A DNA stretch of 64,000 nucleotides from Setaria digitata (Eukaryota; Nematoda; Chromadorea; Rhabditida; Setariidae), in assembly GCA_003640385.1 (NCBI GenBank), contig RCAB01000187.1, positions 47,435 through 111,434 on the forward strand. The letters are read 5' to 3'. A program made the translations under genes and the position numbers. The notes below the pieces were generated by a model. It searched no databases. It was not told the origin of the DNA and saw only the letters and a program-made list of their open reading frames with translations. Shown here piece after piece: positions 21,971 to 34,121 of this stretch (within the stretch, counting starts at the first letter, position 1; every line of letters starts with the position of its first letter).

Positions 21971-24900
21971 CTATTTTTCTACTTTTTCCAAAACAATAGC
22001 GACACGGCATGGAATATACACGCAGAGATGATTTCGTCGACCTGCATAACCTTCCGAGAAAGTAAAGTAATGCTGATTTTTATCCAGTCGATTAAAACCA
22101 CCAAATTCCGGATCATCGCTATTCAAAGCCAATGCATATCTAAAATTTTTCATTTTGTTACTTTTTTTTTTCACCTGATACCACAAATCAATAAATCTTT
22201 TCCAGTGTGGTATATATTTTTCCTTTAATTTTATATGTATATATAAAAATGAAATGTGTATATAACGCTGTGATTTCATACCAATCAAATTGAAAGATTC
22301 AAAGCGAACCAAAAAATTACTTAGAAAAATTAAAGCCTTTCCCCATAACTTTTCTTCTCCGGCATTAAAGAGAATAGAAGAGATAATCGATACTATATAG
22401 TATATAAACTTACTCTCCGGATATTTCAATACCAATTTTGTAATCCGAAAAACTCTTCCATGTGTGAAAGTTGAAAACAAACAAAAGACCAGCACGTTCA
22501 AAAGCTATGACTTTGTCATCTTGGTGTTTCCAAGAAGTATAAGCCTGAAAAATTATTTTATTACTACGAAAGCTAATTAGAGATCGGATGTCCTCGAATG
22601 TGAATTCAATTCCCTAACTAAATTTGGTACATAAAAAGTACAGCATGAGCCAATGCTCTAAGCATACCTCACTGTTTACGAAGTTTTGTTTAAGCTGTTA
22701 AAACAAATCCATACCGGCCCACGCGATAAAAAGAGATGCTTCGCTTCCAATTCATTCATAGCACGATCGAAATTATTCAAGTACTTATAACGTAGAAGCT
22801 CATCATCTACTAAATTCCACTGCCTTCGGCAATAATGAAATGATTCATTGTTACCAAAACGTGGGAAATCAAGCCATTCTGGATGACCAAATTCATTACC
22901 TGAAAGAGTAAAAAAGACAAGCGATAATTGAAAAATTTAAATTTCACTAACTGCTGTGTTGTACTTTTATGAATTCGCACTATTAAAAATCCTAGCGATA
23001 ATAGGATGCTTTAACATAGTACAGCATTTGATATAAGGCAATGAAAAAACAAGCCATCCACCCAACACTTGTCTTATCTGCACATCCTTCTAGTGCTTTG
23101 TCAACTGCACTAGAATTCAGTAGCTAAGAAACAAAAAATATCATTTCTAAAGATTTTTGACTCTCTTGTTCCTTCACTTTTCCGACATAGAATATGATAA
23201 GGTATATAGCACCAGAAGAGCGATATTTTAACTTCAAATCGAACAGAACATAATTTAACCCTTAAAGGATTATAGAAGATTGTGCAGAACCATCACCAAT
23301 TTCACGATGGCCTGAATTTAATGATAGGTGTCTTTTCAAGTACCACATATCATGAAAGATTGTAAGCTACAAAACAGCCTATTTTGTTCCTGCTTTTTGA
23401 AGAGCTTAAAATCTGTGAAATTTCTGAATTAATTAAGAGTAAGAGTTTTGCATACATTATGAATGATTGAAGACAGATTTTATAAAAAAAAAAAGAAATT
23501 TTTAATGGTGAAATTCTTGTCAACAATCATTAAAAAAACACAAGGAATGATAAGATACAAGAGCGTCACTTTGGAAAGAAGAACATTATGTGGCTGAACA
23601 ATGATGAATCCGTCATCTCTTTTATTAATAGAAAAATTTTTAAGAGTGTTTGAAGAAAAGGGGACATATTTCTTCTTCCATCGAGTTTTTTGCGGGTTAA
23701 ATATTGAAATCCTATCAATAGTTAAATTTTAAATTGAACCAAGATACTTGTAATTTTAACCTTTTTTATCGGATCAATTGTTATTATCAATTTGCTTAAT
23801 TAAACAATGTTAAATGAATACTATTTAATCAACAGCAAAGCAGGATGCTAAAATGCGATATATGGTAAACCAATGTTTAACAACTAGAAAATATGCAGTA
23901 TTAGGACCAGGAAGTATGTAATTAGAAAATATTTAAATTAAGACATACCAACGAGCGGTTTAAAAAAGCTCATCAAATTTTTGAAGAAAAAACTCTTACC
24001 AATAAAATTTAACCATGCCTCACCACCTAAACCATATGTGATAAGACGAATCATTTTATGCAGTGCTATGCCACGTTCAATTATTGGAGTTAATTGTGTT
24101 GTCTCGGACATAAAATCATACATTTCTGAAAGTGATTCACTTAAACGTTGTAGAAAGAAAGTAGTGAACATATGTTACATATTTTCCAGCAAAGAAAACG
24201 AAGAATTAACCCTTATCCATCAACCAGAAAGCAATTGTTTTATCACCAACAAGGGCTTGGTCGTGCGATTCAGCATAAGCAATATTCTTTTCAGCGTATC
24301 TGAAATTAGCAACATATTTTAGACATTAGAAATATTCTCAGCTAAGATAAAATTTCTTCAAAAGACAGTGATAGATAACCTAATATTATTACACTTCGCA
24401 GCTTGAAACTTCGATTACCTCCTATTTTCTAGTGTGAAAACCAAATTGCAAATATCCCAATTTTCGTCCGAAAAATGTTTCAGAAGTTTGATCCACATAT
24501 CTGGCAATGCCATTGCTAAGCGATAATCAAAACCTTGTCCACCTTCTTCAACTGGTCGACATAATGCTGGCATTCCACTTACTTCCTGGAATGAAAAAAT
24601 TGTTGCGATTGATTGCAATCTCGACTTATATGAGTAGACACCAGTAGTTAGATCATGAAAGAAGAATATACACTATGGTAGAAAGTACATCTAACCATCA
24701 AAGAGAATCTACAACTTCAATCAGAGAATAGCGGAATCATCATCTGCTTGAAACGAAAAAAAAAAAAAAGAAAAGAGAATTATGAATCGCAACAATGCAA
24801 CGTTGTAGCGTGGACTATTGTCTGATGAACCTAAATATTGTGATATATCTTTAAACAAAAGTGTAACAATGTTGACTAACTTCAGCAATAGTCACAATAT

Positions 24901-27900
24901 TGAGGAATTTACGATGCAGAAACGAATTTGCAAGCATCAGATAGACGAGTGAATCGGTATCAACATTCAGGCCGAAATACATATTGTAACCACCATCCAA
25001 TGCATCGGCTAAAATATTAAAGGTTAAATAATTAAATGCCATGACAAATTAGTCACTTGGACTTAAATTAAAAGTTTTAAAAGAACCAAAAATAGCGGAA
25101 ATTTTCAAATAAGTCAATAAAAGTGTACAAAAAATTGTCACTGTCTATATAAAATTATTTGTCTACATCTTTTCTCTGGCAGAATTCTATGCAAAAGTTA
25201 ATCATTCTTTTTCCCATCACTTTGATTACTAGAAAAGAAATTCAATAACAGCAAAATTTTAAATTAATTTCCAGCTAATGAACATTTATATTCGAAAATG
25301 ATAATGTTACCTTTAGGCAATAGATTTTTGTTTACAAGAGTAATTCTTAGCAATCTCATATTCGCAGAGAAATTTTTGAAAGAAAAAAAAAAATTAAAGA
25401 TCGCAAATATCATTTATGGATATCTCAGAGGCATGAATTTCAGGGTTTCATAGATCCAAGCATTTTTTTGTCACCTTATTAATTGCACCGTTTATAAATT
25501 AGATAAAGGGAGAGAGTTTTAATGTTATCAATCGAGGAGCAGCAGTAAGCTACAACAAAACATACCTAAAGAAAAGTTAAAAAATGTCACATCATGAAAG
25601 GACCACATTTTCCATATCACCCACAGTCTGATTAACATTTTAATGAAGAAATAACGATATTTATTCGTACAGTTATCTCATTAGTATGATGTGATTTATG
25701 TTAAGTAATATAGAATTTTATCACCAAGAAATATAAAAAAGGATGATATGAAACATTCAATTCAAAAAGAATGAAATACTGAAATATTTTTCACCATTTT
25801 TCTCTGTAACTTACCTATTCCATGAGAATGGTACAACATTGATGTTACACCATCAAATCGGAATCCATCAAAGCCATATTCTTCAATCCACCAACGAAGA
25901 TTGGAGAGTAGGAAGCGAAGTGTCTCGATTCTTGAATCACATCATTTTCAAACTTTAAAATTAGAAATGCCTTTAATAAAAATCGACACGAAGTTTGGGG
26001 AAATATCCAAAGTTTGGGGAAGATATCGAGAAATATTTCAAAAACTTGCTGAGTATAATCGAAAAGCCTCGAATCCCATAAGCTGTGATATCCACGACTA
26101 TTATCGTGGAAATAACTATTTTGCGTACCATCCCATTCATTCAAACCATCTTCGACATTCTTTGAAGCATGTGAATGGACCACATCAAGCAGGATAAGGA
26201 TACCTGTTTCGTGTGCTTTATCCACAAGATATTTCAAATCTTCCGGTGTCCCGTACCGACTGCAACAAATTATTATTAAGACGGATTCTCGGACTTATTT
26301 GAAGTTATAATATAACATGAAATATGAATACACTCACTGAGAGTATCCTTCCTGCAAATAATTGTCGCTCTTCCTCCCTCATTCTCAGGGAAAATTCAAT
26401 TCTCAAAGAAGGAAATTACAATGATGACTAACCTCGACGGTGCAAAGAAGCTAGTGACTTGATAGCCAAAGCTGGCGTAGTAAACGTGTTCCATAACAGC
26501 CATCAGCTGAATGGTATTATATCCTTAAAACATTTTAGTTATTGCTAACTCACAAAAGCCCTCAAATAGAATAGAATCCCAAAAAAACTAGTGTTATAGA
26601 AAACGAGAGCTACCCTGCTTCTTGATTCTAGGAATAACATCATCCGCGAAATTCCTGTAGGTATTGATTTTGGCTTCACAACTGGATATTCCAACGTGAG
26701 CCTCGTAAATCCGCAACGAATGAGACTTTGGTGGTTTTGGATATTTGAAGTGATAACGTTCCGATTCTGGCGGATTATAGAAAGGCTGCAGGACAAAGTG
26801 GAAGAGTAATTGAACATACAAAAGCTAACTCTTTGCTTCAATTGAATAAAAAAAGAGCCAAAAAGTAGAAAGCATCACCATTAAAGTCCAGGAAATAATT
26901 CAAATTCCAATAAATTCTTTATTTTAGAGAAATTTTTGAACTGAAGTTCCTTTCAATTTTTTCTTTCTTCGTTAAAAGCAGTTCAAAGAACTGGTAGCTT
27001 ACCATATGATAAACTGTTGTTTCTATCGGTCGCGTAACATAGTGCGCCCAAGGCGATAGCTTAAAGCGAAACACATTATTCTTCTTTACAGCTATCTGAA
27101 AAGAATATACCATTCCGACATCCAATATACCCTTAGTCTTATAAAATTTTTCAAGCAAATTGTTTACCTAAAGTTATTAATGTCAAGTGCGTAGTACCTC
27201 AAGGTAGAAATAATCAGTGTGATGAAAATCAGCAATCCAATCATAAAAAAGATACTTTGAGTATTGACCCATGAGCAATGGCACATTTACCATTTTCATC
27301 AGCTGGAATAATTAATTCCCATTTGCCATATTCTAACTTTTTATATGGATGAGATTCTGTGTTCCATCCGTCTGAAACAAAAAATAACCATATTAACGAA
27401 ACTCACTCTGCATTTCTCCGAACACAATGAATTTCGAACTTACTGAAATCTCCCACCAGTGATAAGCCTTCTGCTCCGGGTGCCCATTCTAGACAACGAA
27501 TGGAATTGTCCCTCATCATCAAAATTCCATATTCTCGATAAGCTGTTGTGAATGCTTCCCATCCACCACACTAAATAATATTTTAATTTGCTACATTTTT
27601 TTCTGATCTACATTATTATACCGCAGAAAAAGTGAATATGTTAAATTAGAATCTAAATTGAAATCGGTTATTAAAATACTTATTTTCCTCCATCTCCAAT
27701 CGGGTAAATTTGTTAAATCAAAACGAAACAATGTTTGATTCTGAACTAAATTTTGATCTAAATATTCATTTAAATTTAATTTGGCTTTAAATTCTAATCT
27801 GATATATTCGTCTCTTATCCCTATATTACTCTATTCATATCATTAATATGTCAAAATATTTCCGTATGATCCCCTAAATAACATACTCTTAATAAAAAAA

Positions 27901-28082
27901 AAAAATTACTGAATAAGCACTCGCTACATGTACCACAAAATTTCAACCTCTTCAATTTTCTTCGAATAATCAAGGAACACCCCATATCTGCGGCAAATTT
28001 CGTGCTGATAATTCCATAAGTATCCATCCAATTTTAGCAAATTGTCAAGTTCAGGAGGTTTGACAACGTCCGTGCCACCCAT
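21971..28082 (-). CDS. GBE1: 1,4-alpha-glucan (glycogen) branching enzyme
   Basis: Makes alpha-1,6 branches in glycogen by cutting and transferring alpha-1,4 glucan chains; cytosolic, GH13 family. Fifteen exons (in transcript order): 28082-27948, 27570-27444, 27371-27256, 27095-27003, 26785-26614, 26523-26433, 26259-26050, 25930-25815, 25008-24881, 24585-24419, 24299-24211, 24125-24000, 22899-22715, 22544-22414, 22139-21971. All phases agree and give 684 residues (human about 702). Order: N-terminal CBM48-type domain (GDFNGWN), then the (beta/alpha)8 barrel with region I LLDVVHSH (about 268-275), nucleophile Asp341 in FRFDGV, acid/base Glu396 in VTIAE, and Asp465 in AESHDQ, then the C-terminal beta domain. 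All three catalytic acids are present. The usual Asp after Glu396 is Glu. Intron 7 is GC-AG. An acceptor TTTTATAG ends 13 bases before the ATG, suggesting trans-splicing. Confidence 0.95.
25931..26049 (-). other. GC-AG intron 7 of the branching enzyme gene
   Basis: Read on the minus strand, exon 7 ends ...TATACTCA at 26050 and the intron starts GCAAGT; it ends ...GATTCAAG before 25930. The join gives [14 protein letters not shown], the same length as other branching enzymes and keeping the conserved Glu. The only GT alternative (CAA|GTTTTT with acceptor ...CGAG) removes one residue and that Glu. Confidence 0.75.
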
Positions 28083-28421
28083 TGATGATTGTCGCCTATA
28101 AAATTTTATCCATCATTTGTTTTCTTTGTAGTAATGGTGTTCATTTATTTCATGTAATAAAATACTGACTTAATCTAAGGAAGTGATTTTTATTTCATAC
28201 CTCGGGTCAAGAAAATCACTACAATTACCTTTAATTAATTAAAAGTTTCCCATTGGTTCATTGACATTACAGTTCTGTATGATATAATTTTTTTTTAAAT
28301 GAAACCAAAAAGATGGGATCAATATGAATAAACGGATCTAGGGGTAATTTATCCAAAAGAGAGATTAAGGAAACGTTTTTATTCCTTTCCATTCTACTCT
28401 AGTGGAAACCTCTCTCACTGT

Positions 28422-28747
28422 TTCCACACTGAGCACGGGTTTACGAGATGATTATAACTGGAATATTTCAGGATGAAACTGGAAATCTGGAAAGTCGTCG
28501 AATCCCAAACCTGGGAAGAGGAAGAAATGAAAAAGTGCTGTCGATCACTAGTTGGAAATTTTTGGCAAGACTAAATCGCAAAANCTTCCACACTGAGCAC
28601 GGGTTTACGAGATGATTATAATTGGAATATTTCAGGATGAAACTGGAAATCTGGAAAGCCGTCGAATCCCAAACCTGGGAAGAGGAAGAAATGAAAAAGT
28701 GCTGTCGATCACTAGTTGGAAATTTTTGGCAAGACTAAATCGCAAAA
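28422..28747. repeat. Duplicated contig ends around a single N (28584)
   Basis: Bases 28422-28583 recur at 28586-28747 with two visible mismatches (tcgtcg/ccgtcg and ataact/ataatt). Only n and c (28584-28585) lie between the copies. This is the pattern of two overlapping contig ends placed side by side, probably from different haplotypes. Confidence 0.85.
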
Positions 28748-29474
28748 AAGAAAACCCAAATGAACTTTAATACTTTGAATTTAAGAAGTGTACACATACA
28801 CGCATGCACAGACAAACATACACACATACACGACAGACACATACATTGTTGATTAATTGATTGATGTTAGGGATGAGATCGAAAAAAGGGAGAAGCAGTG
28901 AAAAGCAAACAAAGGCAACACACACAGACACGTGTGCGTAAACACACGCGTAGATACGTCTACGTAAATGCAGCAGGAAAGCAATTGTCGATCTGTTGAT
29001 GTCGAGTGCCTTGATGATCAAGTGGGTAGTGAATTCCAGAAACACTTGTGGAGGACGCATTTTAGGGTAACAGGTGGTGCTGGGCGGAAAGATTAGCGCT
29101 GAAAAGCCAATCTTCCTTCACTCTTTCCTTTTCTCTTTCATTCCTATGAACTGAAACAGTTATCTTCACGTTATTTCCAGCCTTCCACTCATTACCACTA
29201 TTTTTCGATACTGACGAAATTACGAGAAAACAAAAGAGAGATGATTGGAAGGCGTGAAATCACCTTCTCTTCTTCCATCTTCAGTACGACTCTTTTGTCG
29301 TGACACAGTGCTGTGACAAATCAACCCCGACCACTATAAAAGTTGTAGTGCCATGGTGAGAAAAATGAAAAATAAGTGCATAGAACGTGTTATTTAATAA
29401 TAAAAGATTGATAAATTTGAAGATTTACAATTGGCTTATTTGAAGAAGAAAAATCATCCTTTCCATATCAATAT

Positions 29475-29799
29475 TTTAATTGATAAGTTTCTTCCCAACA
29501 CATTTAAAGATATGTCCTTGTCAAATTCACCATCTACATATGACATTTAATTGATAAGTTTCCTTTTGGTCCTATCTTTTCCATTCACCATTTTATTCAA
29601 TTCATTTCGGACATATATGATGAATTTGACAAGGATATATATATAGTTTAAATTTACTCGCTATTTACTTTTTCTTTCGGATTTTCTGCCCAATTAATTC
29701 TGCGCATCATTTACACTATTCAATTTAGACTGCCAAATTTCATTTTTATTACCCATTTTGGTCCTATCTTTTCCATTCACCATTTTATTCAATTCATTT
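29475..29799. repeat. Compact cluster of direct and inverted repeats
   Basis: Three relations are visible. A 44-bp sequence beginning ttttggtcctatcttttcca occurs at 29564-29607 and again at 29756-29799. A 17-bp sequence, tttaattgataagtttc, occurs at 29475-29491 and 29546-29562. The 19-mer at 29511-29529 (tatgtccttgtcaaattca) recurs inverted at 29621-29639 with one mismatch. No coding capacity. It may be a decayed non-autonomous element. Confidence 0.7.
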
Positions 29800-32369
29800 T
29801 TTTCGGAGAATTTGAAGAATTACGGTAAGATTTCTTTCTTTTACTTACATTTGCTTACGTAAAGTGACTGAGAGATTGTTCGAAACACAGCTGAAATTAG
29901 GAAAAGCCTCCGATGACGTTATTTTAATTAATGAAATATCATGTAATAGTTGCTGATTGATAATAATTCCAGATAAGAATAGTCCCTGCGACATGTATTA
30001 AATTACAACTTAACAAATGAGAGCTCCACTGGTCGTATTTCCTACGGCGGATAATATCGTTTCCCAAATTTCCCTTTACATTTTTGAATAATCTCTCAGT
30101 TTCTTTTAGAGGAATAGTGAGAAAAACCAGCGAATGTATTTTTGTCTCGGTTTTAACCAGAATACTTGCAAGATTTAAAATTTTTTTTAAATAGCCTTAT
30201 CTCTGGAAGGATAAAAAGAAAGAAGGAAAAAAAACAACAATAAAGAAGTTGAAATGGAATTAGAATATCAAAAAAAAGCTTTAAGTTTTGTTCATCTCTA
30301 TGAAAAGTAAGCAGGAAAATATATTGGAACTGGAATTTCAGTTCTAAATAAAAAGGAACAATTGGTACTTAAATGCTAAAAATTTTAATGCAATATTTTA
30401 ATTCCATTTTGACGTACTGCTTGACAATTTAAATTCAAGTTACGGCATTTCTGATGAAATTTATCGTTAACACTTCAAAATGTTGTAATAAAAAGTAGTT
30501 TTACAACCTTACGTTTTTCTGATTCCCACTTCAGACTAATTAGATGAGATTAATATATCTGGTTTATTCTTGCCCCTTTCAACTTTCTTTTTTTTTTCGT
30601 AATCACCGAGATTTCTTTTTGATTTAAATATTACCAAAAGAAAATAAAAAAAATCGTTTAGAAATATCAATTAATTGTTACTTAAAATTAAAGGTATTTG
30701 TAAAGTTCGTTAATCTGTGTGCTTATTTTAGTACTTCAGTAGCAGATACAAGATATAATTCTTTTTATAATCTGTTGGCTTTTGACATTACTGAGCTTGA
30801 TCTAGAAGTATTACCTGAACTAATAACATCAAGGAATAATGATTGCCAATATTCACCAATTTAATTAATATTCTGGTAATTGAACGCATTACCAGAATGA
30901 GCGGAAAATGAAATGATAAGCGAATTCGATCAGTGTCTGTCGTTTGTTAGTTTATCAAATACATAAATATTCATTTTCTAATATCTTAGTGTAATGAAAT
31001 ACTCTCTGCCAATATCGTACTATATTGGGATGCTCAAATATGCATTCAATTCCACTGTAATGAACATTCAAATATTCACAAACTAATATCCTACTGATAA
31101 GGGAATACTTGGACAATGTTGAACAGATATGATATATTAATGAGAGATATTTGTGATTACCAATAGGAAAGAAAAGTTTAGAGCAGAATAAAAATTTGGA
31201 ATAGCAGTACTTCGATGTTTTCAATTTTTTTTTCAGTCAAATTTCAAGTGTTTTCAACAAAAAATGTTTTCAGAAAATTTCGAAATTTTCATTGTTTTCA
31301 AAGCAAAAATTTCGAATCAAAAAACAAAAATTATTTACAATTAAAATTATTGCTTTAACATAGCCGCTAATTTTTGCAGCATTACGAGAATATTATACCA
31401 TATTGATCATAAAGGATAATCACCCGGATAAATAATATGTCGACTGATCAGAAACTTTTGTTCAATTCGGTACAATGTTTCCGGTTAGTTTGTTTAACCG
31501 TTCCTGATAATTTATTTGTAAATTTTTCCTTTTGAGCAGTTGCTAAGAGTATTGAACAAATGTAATTAATGGCCTCTCTGTGAACATTTATTTTATATTT
31601 CTCCTTTCACTTTTTAACTCATCAGTTTTTCGCTTATTTTTTTTTTGCTTAAATCAGTCTATCAATTGATACATCGAAGATTATACAAATTTTATAATTC
31701 TTTTTAATTGTTTTAGACTTCATATTCCCCAATCAGATTTTTTTGATATTTTATAATTTATCCAATGAGTTCAAACCTCCATAATAATTCACAGGGAAAG
31801 TTTAGTATTAAGGTTTAGACACATCAAATATTTTGAAACTTTCGTACAGTTTAATTCTTTCATTTCTTTGTCTCATTTTTCTTTCTTTTAAAATTTCCTT
31901 TAGAAGTTTCAGTGTAACAAAATCTTTGCAAATTAATCATATGTGTTTAAATCATTGATCAAATAATTTGATTGTTTAATTCCTGTTTTGCCATTTCCAA
32001 AAATTTGTGTTTTCACTTAGCAATTAGGGTGAAAGGAAACTTTTCTTGCTTACGTTCTTTCGAAGATAACACCTTTGTGAAATCATAAAAAGTCTTGTAT
32101 AAAACGAATGACGATAGTTTGCTGTTGCCAATTTATCATGTTATCAATCTTTTTATGGTTTTACTAGATAGTTCAGTTTGATATCACCAGCTTATCACTA
32201 TTATATGAGCAGTACCCATTAATATTCGACTCATTTTCCATTTCAGTACTTATCACCTTTCCATCAATCATCAAATTTTTCTCTTTCTTCTTGTTAAATT
32301 TACCGATAAAACTTCGAGGAGTGAATCATTTCGTTGATACACGAGAACGTTTGAATGTCTGTAAATACT

Positions 32370-32374
<5 letters not shown>

Positions 32375-32406
<32 letters not shown>
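32375..32406. repeat. TA dinucleotide microsatellite
   Basis: About 16 uninterrupted TA units. Intergenic, 1.7 kb upstream of the LacdiNAc synthase gene. Confidence 0.95.
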
Positions 32407-32407
<1 letters not shown>

Positions 32408-34062
32408 TGTATGCTTATGCACATCTCTGCATGTTTGTTTTTAGCTAATAATATCGAAATTTTCTTTTTTACTTTCGTTTCCAAAAAAAAAGCTCATATA
32501 TTAATGAATGTTTTCAGGGAACTGTGAAGTTTCCCGTCCTCTCTCCACACATTTTCTCCCAGCAATGATGATAATAAGCCTTACAGTTAACTAAAATTGC
32601 TATCACTGATAGGCCTCAGAAACTACGTGATAAGGCTTGTCTTAAGCAAGACATAATGACACTATCGACTCCAACCGCGGCCGTATCTCCCAGCTCCTGT
32701 TTCATTTACCGTGATATCGACAGTAAGACTGGTGTTCGAGGGTTAGCAAGATAGATTGGAGGAACTTTTGACGGGATTTATCAGCAGACGATGATAATTC
32801 ATCGCAAAGCGGTTCATATCCACTTATCTTACTGTTGCGTATTCTGCTCTGTCGTGTGTTAAACATCTCTGCATTTCTAATTTACCATTTAGGCGATTGT
32901 GAAAGACGCTGAAAATATCCTTCATTTATCACTTGTTATTGAGCTATTTTTACTGTTTTAAATATAGATTCGAATCTGAGGCTAAGATCTTTAAGTGACT
33001 TGGAAAGATTAGATTTAGATAAAATAGTTTAGGTTTTGAACTATTTCACTCTATTTTACATAATTATTACTTATTTGATGCATCCTGAGTGCTTATTTTG
33101 TAGACAAGATGGTATTTAAAACACATTTTTTCCTTTTTGGTTTTGTTGATGCATGATTTCGTATTAAACAGTGATAGAAAAAAAGATAACTCACGTGATG
33201 ATCATTGTTTCAAGTGGTTTTATTCGTTACAACACTACATCGAGTAGTAATCTTCTTTTTTCTGTATTGTTTTTGAAATACTAAATATTAATTGTAATAT
33301 ATTACTAAAAGTAATTATGATAATTTAATGTTTGCTTTTACTTTTTCACTTCGACTACTGCTTGCTTTTTTATAGGCTTTGTGCTAGGCTTGATTTTGCT
33401 TGACTTCTGAATAATGCAGTGTTTTTCTTAAAGCCTGTTACATTATTTGAAATATGGTTGCATGAATGTTGTAAAACTTTATATCATGTGACGCTGTATT
33501 TTTCCATTATGTGGAAGGATGAAAAAGAATTGAAGTGCTGAAATCAAGTCAGTATTTATAAGTCCATTATTGTTACCACTTATTGCCATTTACTTTTTGA
33601 AAATTTTTGCTCTTCGTTATGTTATCAGCAGCGAAAGATCATATACATTACTGTACTGGTTGTTGAGTAAGCAAACATCTTTTTATATTTGAAGTAACTT
33701 TTAGCAGTTCTTATTTTTTACGCATATTTTATCTCCATATAAGGCAAAAATTTATATTAAGATGTATTTGACAACTACACTGATCACCGAAGGCAGATAT
33801 CATGCTCATCTTCTTCTGTTATTAGTTATTGCAAGTCCCTTTAATGAAAAGGCCTTTAATGAATCATTATGTAGTTCATTTGTCTTCTTTTTCTAACATT
33901 TCGTTAACTGGTGCGATTTCACGTGTATGCAAGAACAAATGCCGCTTTGAGGAAGTATTCTGAGAGATATTTTCAGATTGACAGTTCTTAAAGTCATATA
34001 TTCCTAACATATTTTATATACCTCTCACTGACATGACTTTTGCATTTCAGTTCAATAACAAT

Positions 34063-34101
34063 ATGTTTCTACCAGAGTGCTCACGAATTTACAATTGTTG
34101 A
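34063..34101 (+). other. Upstream ORF in the LacdiNAc synthase leader
   Basis: If the transcript starts at the acceptor TGCATTTCAG (ending at 34050), the first ATG is at 34063. It opens a 12-codon frame (MFLPECSRIYNC) that stops at 34101, 20 bases before the main ATG. Such an upstream ORF could lower translation of the enzyme. The leader start itself is inferred. Confidence 0.4.
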
Positions 34102-34121
34102 TCGTTAATATTATAAAAATA

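Larger units (their letters stand above)
28098..34121. other. Gene-free stretch between the branching enzyme and LacdiNAc synthase genes
   Basis: Six kb between divergent genes. It contains an assembly join with duplicated flanks (28422-28747), CA/ACAT-rich low-complexity DNA (about 28785-28850 and 28915-28960), a compact cluster of direct and inverted repeats (29475-29799) and a TA microsatellite (32375-32406). The promoters of both flanking genes should lie here. No exon is supported. Confidence 0.55.
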
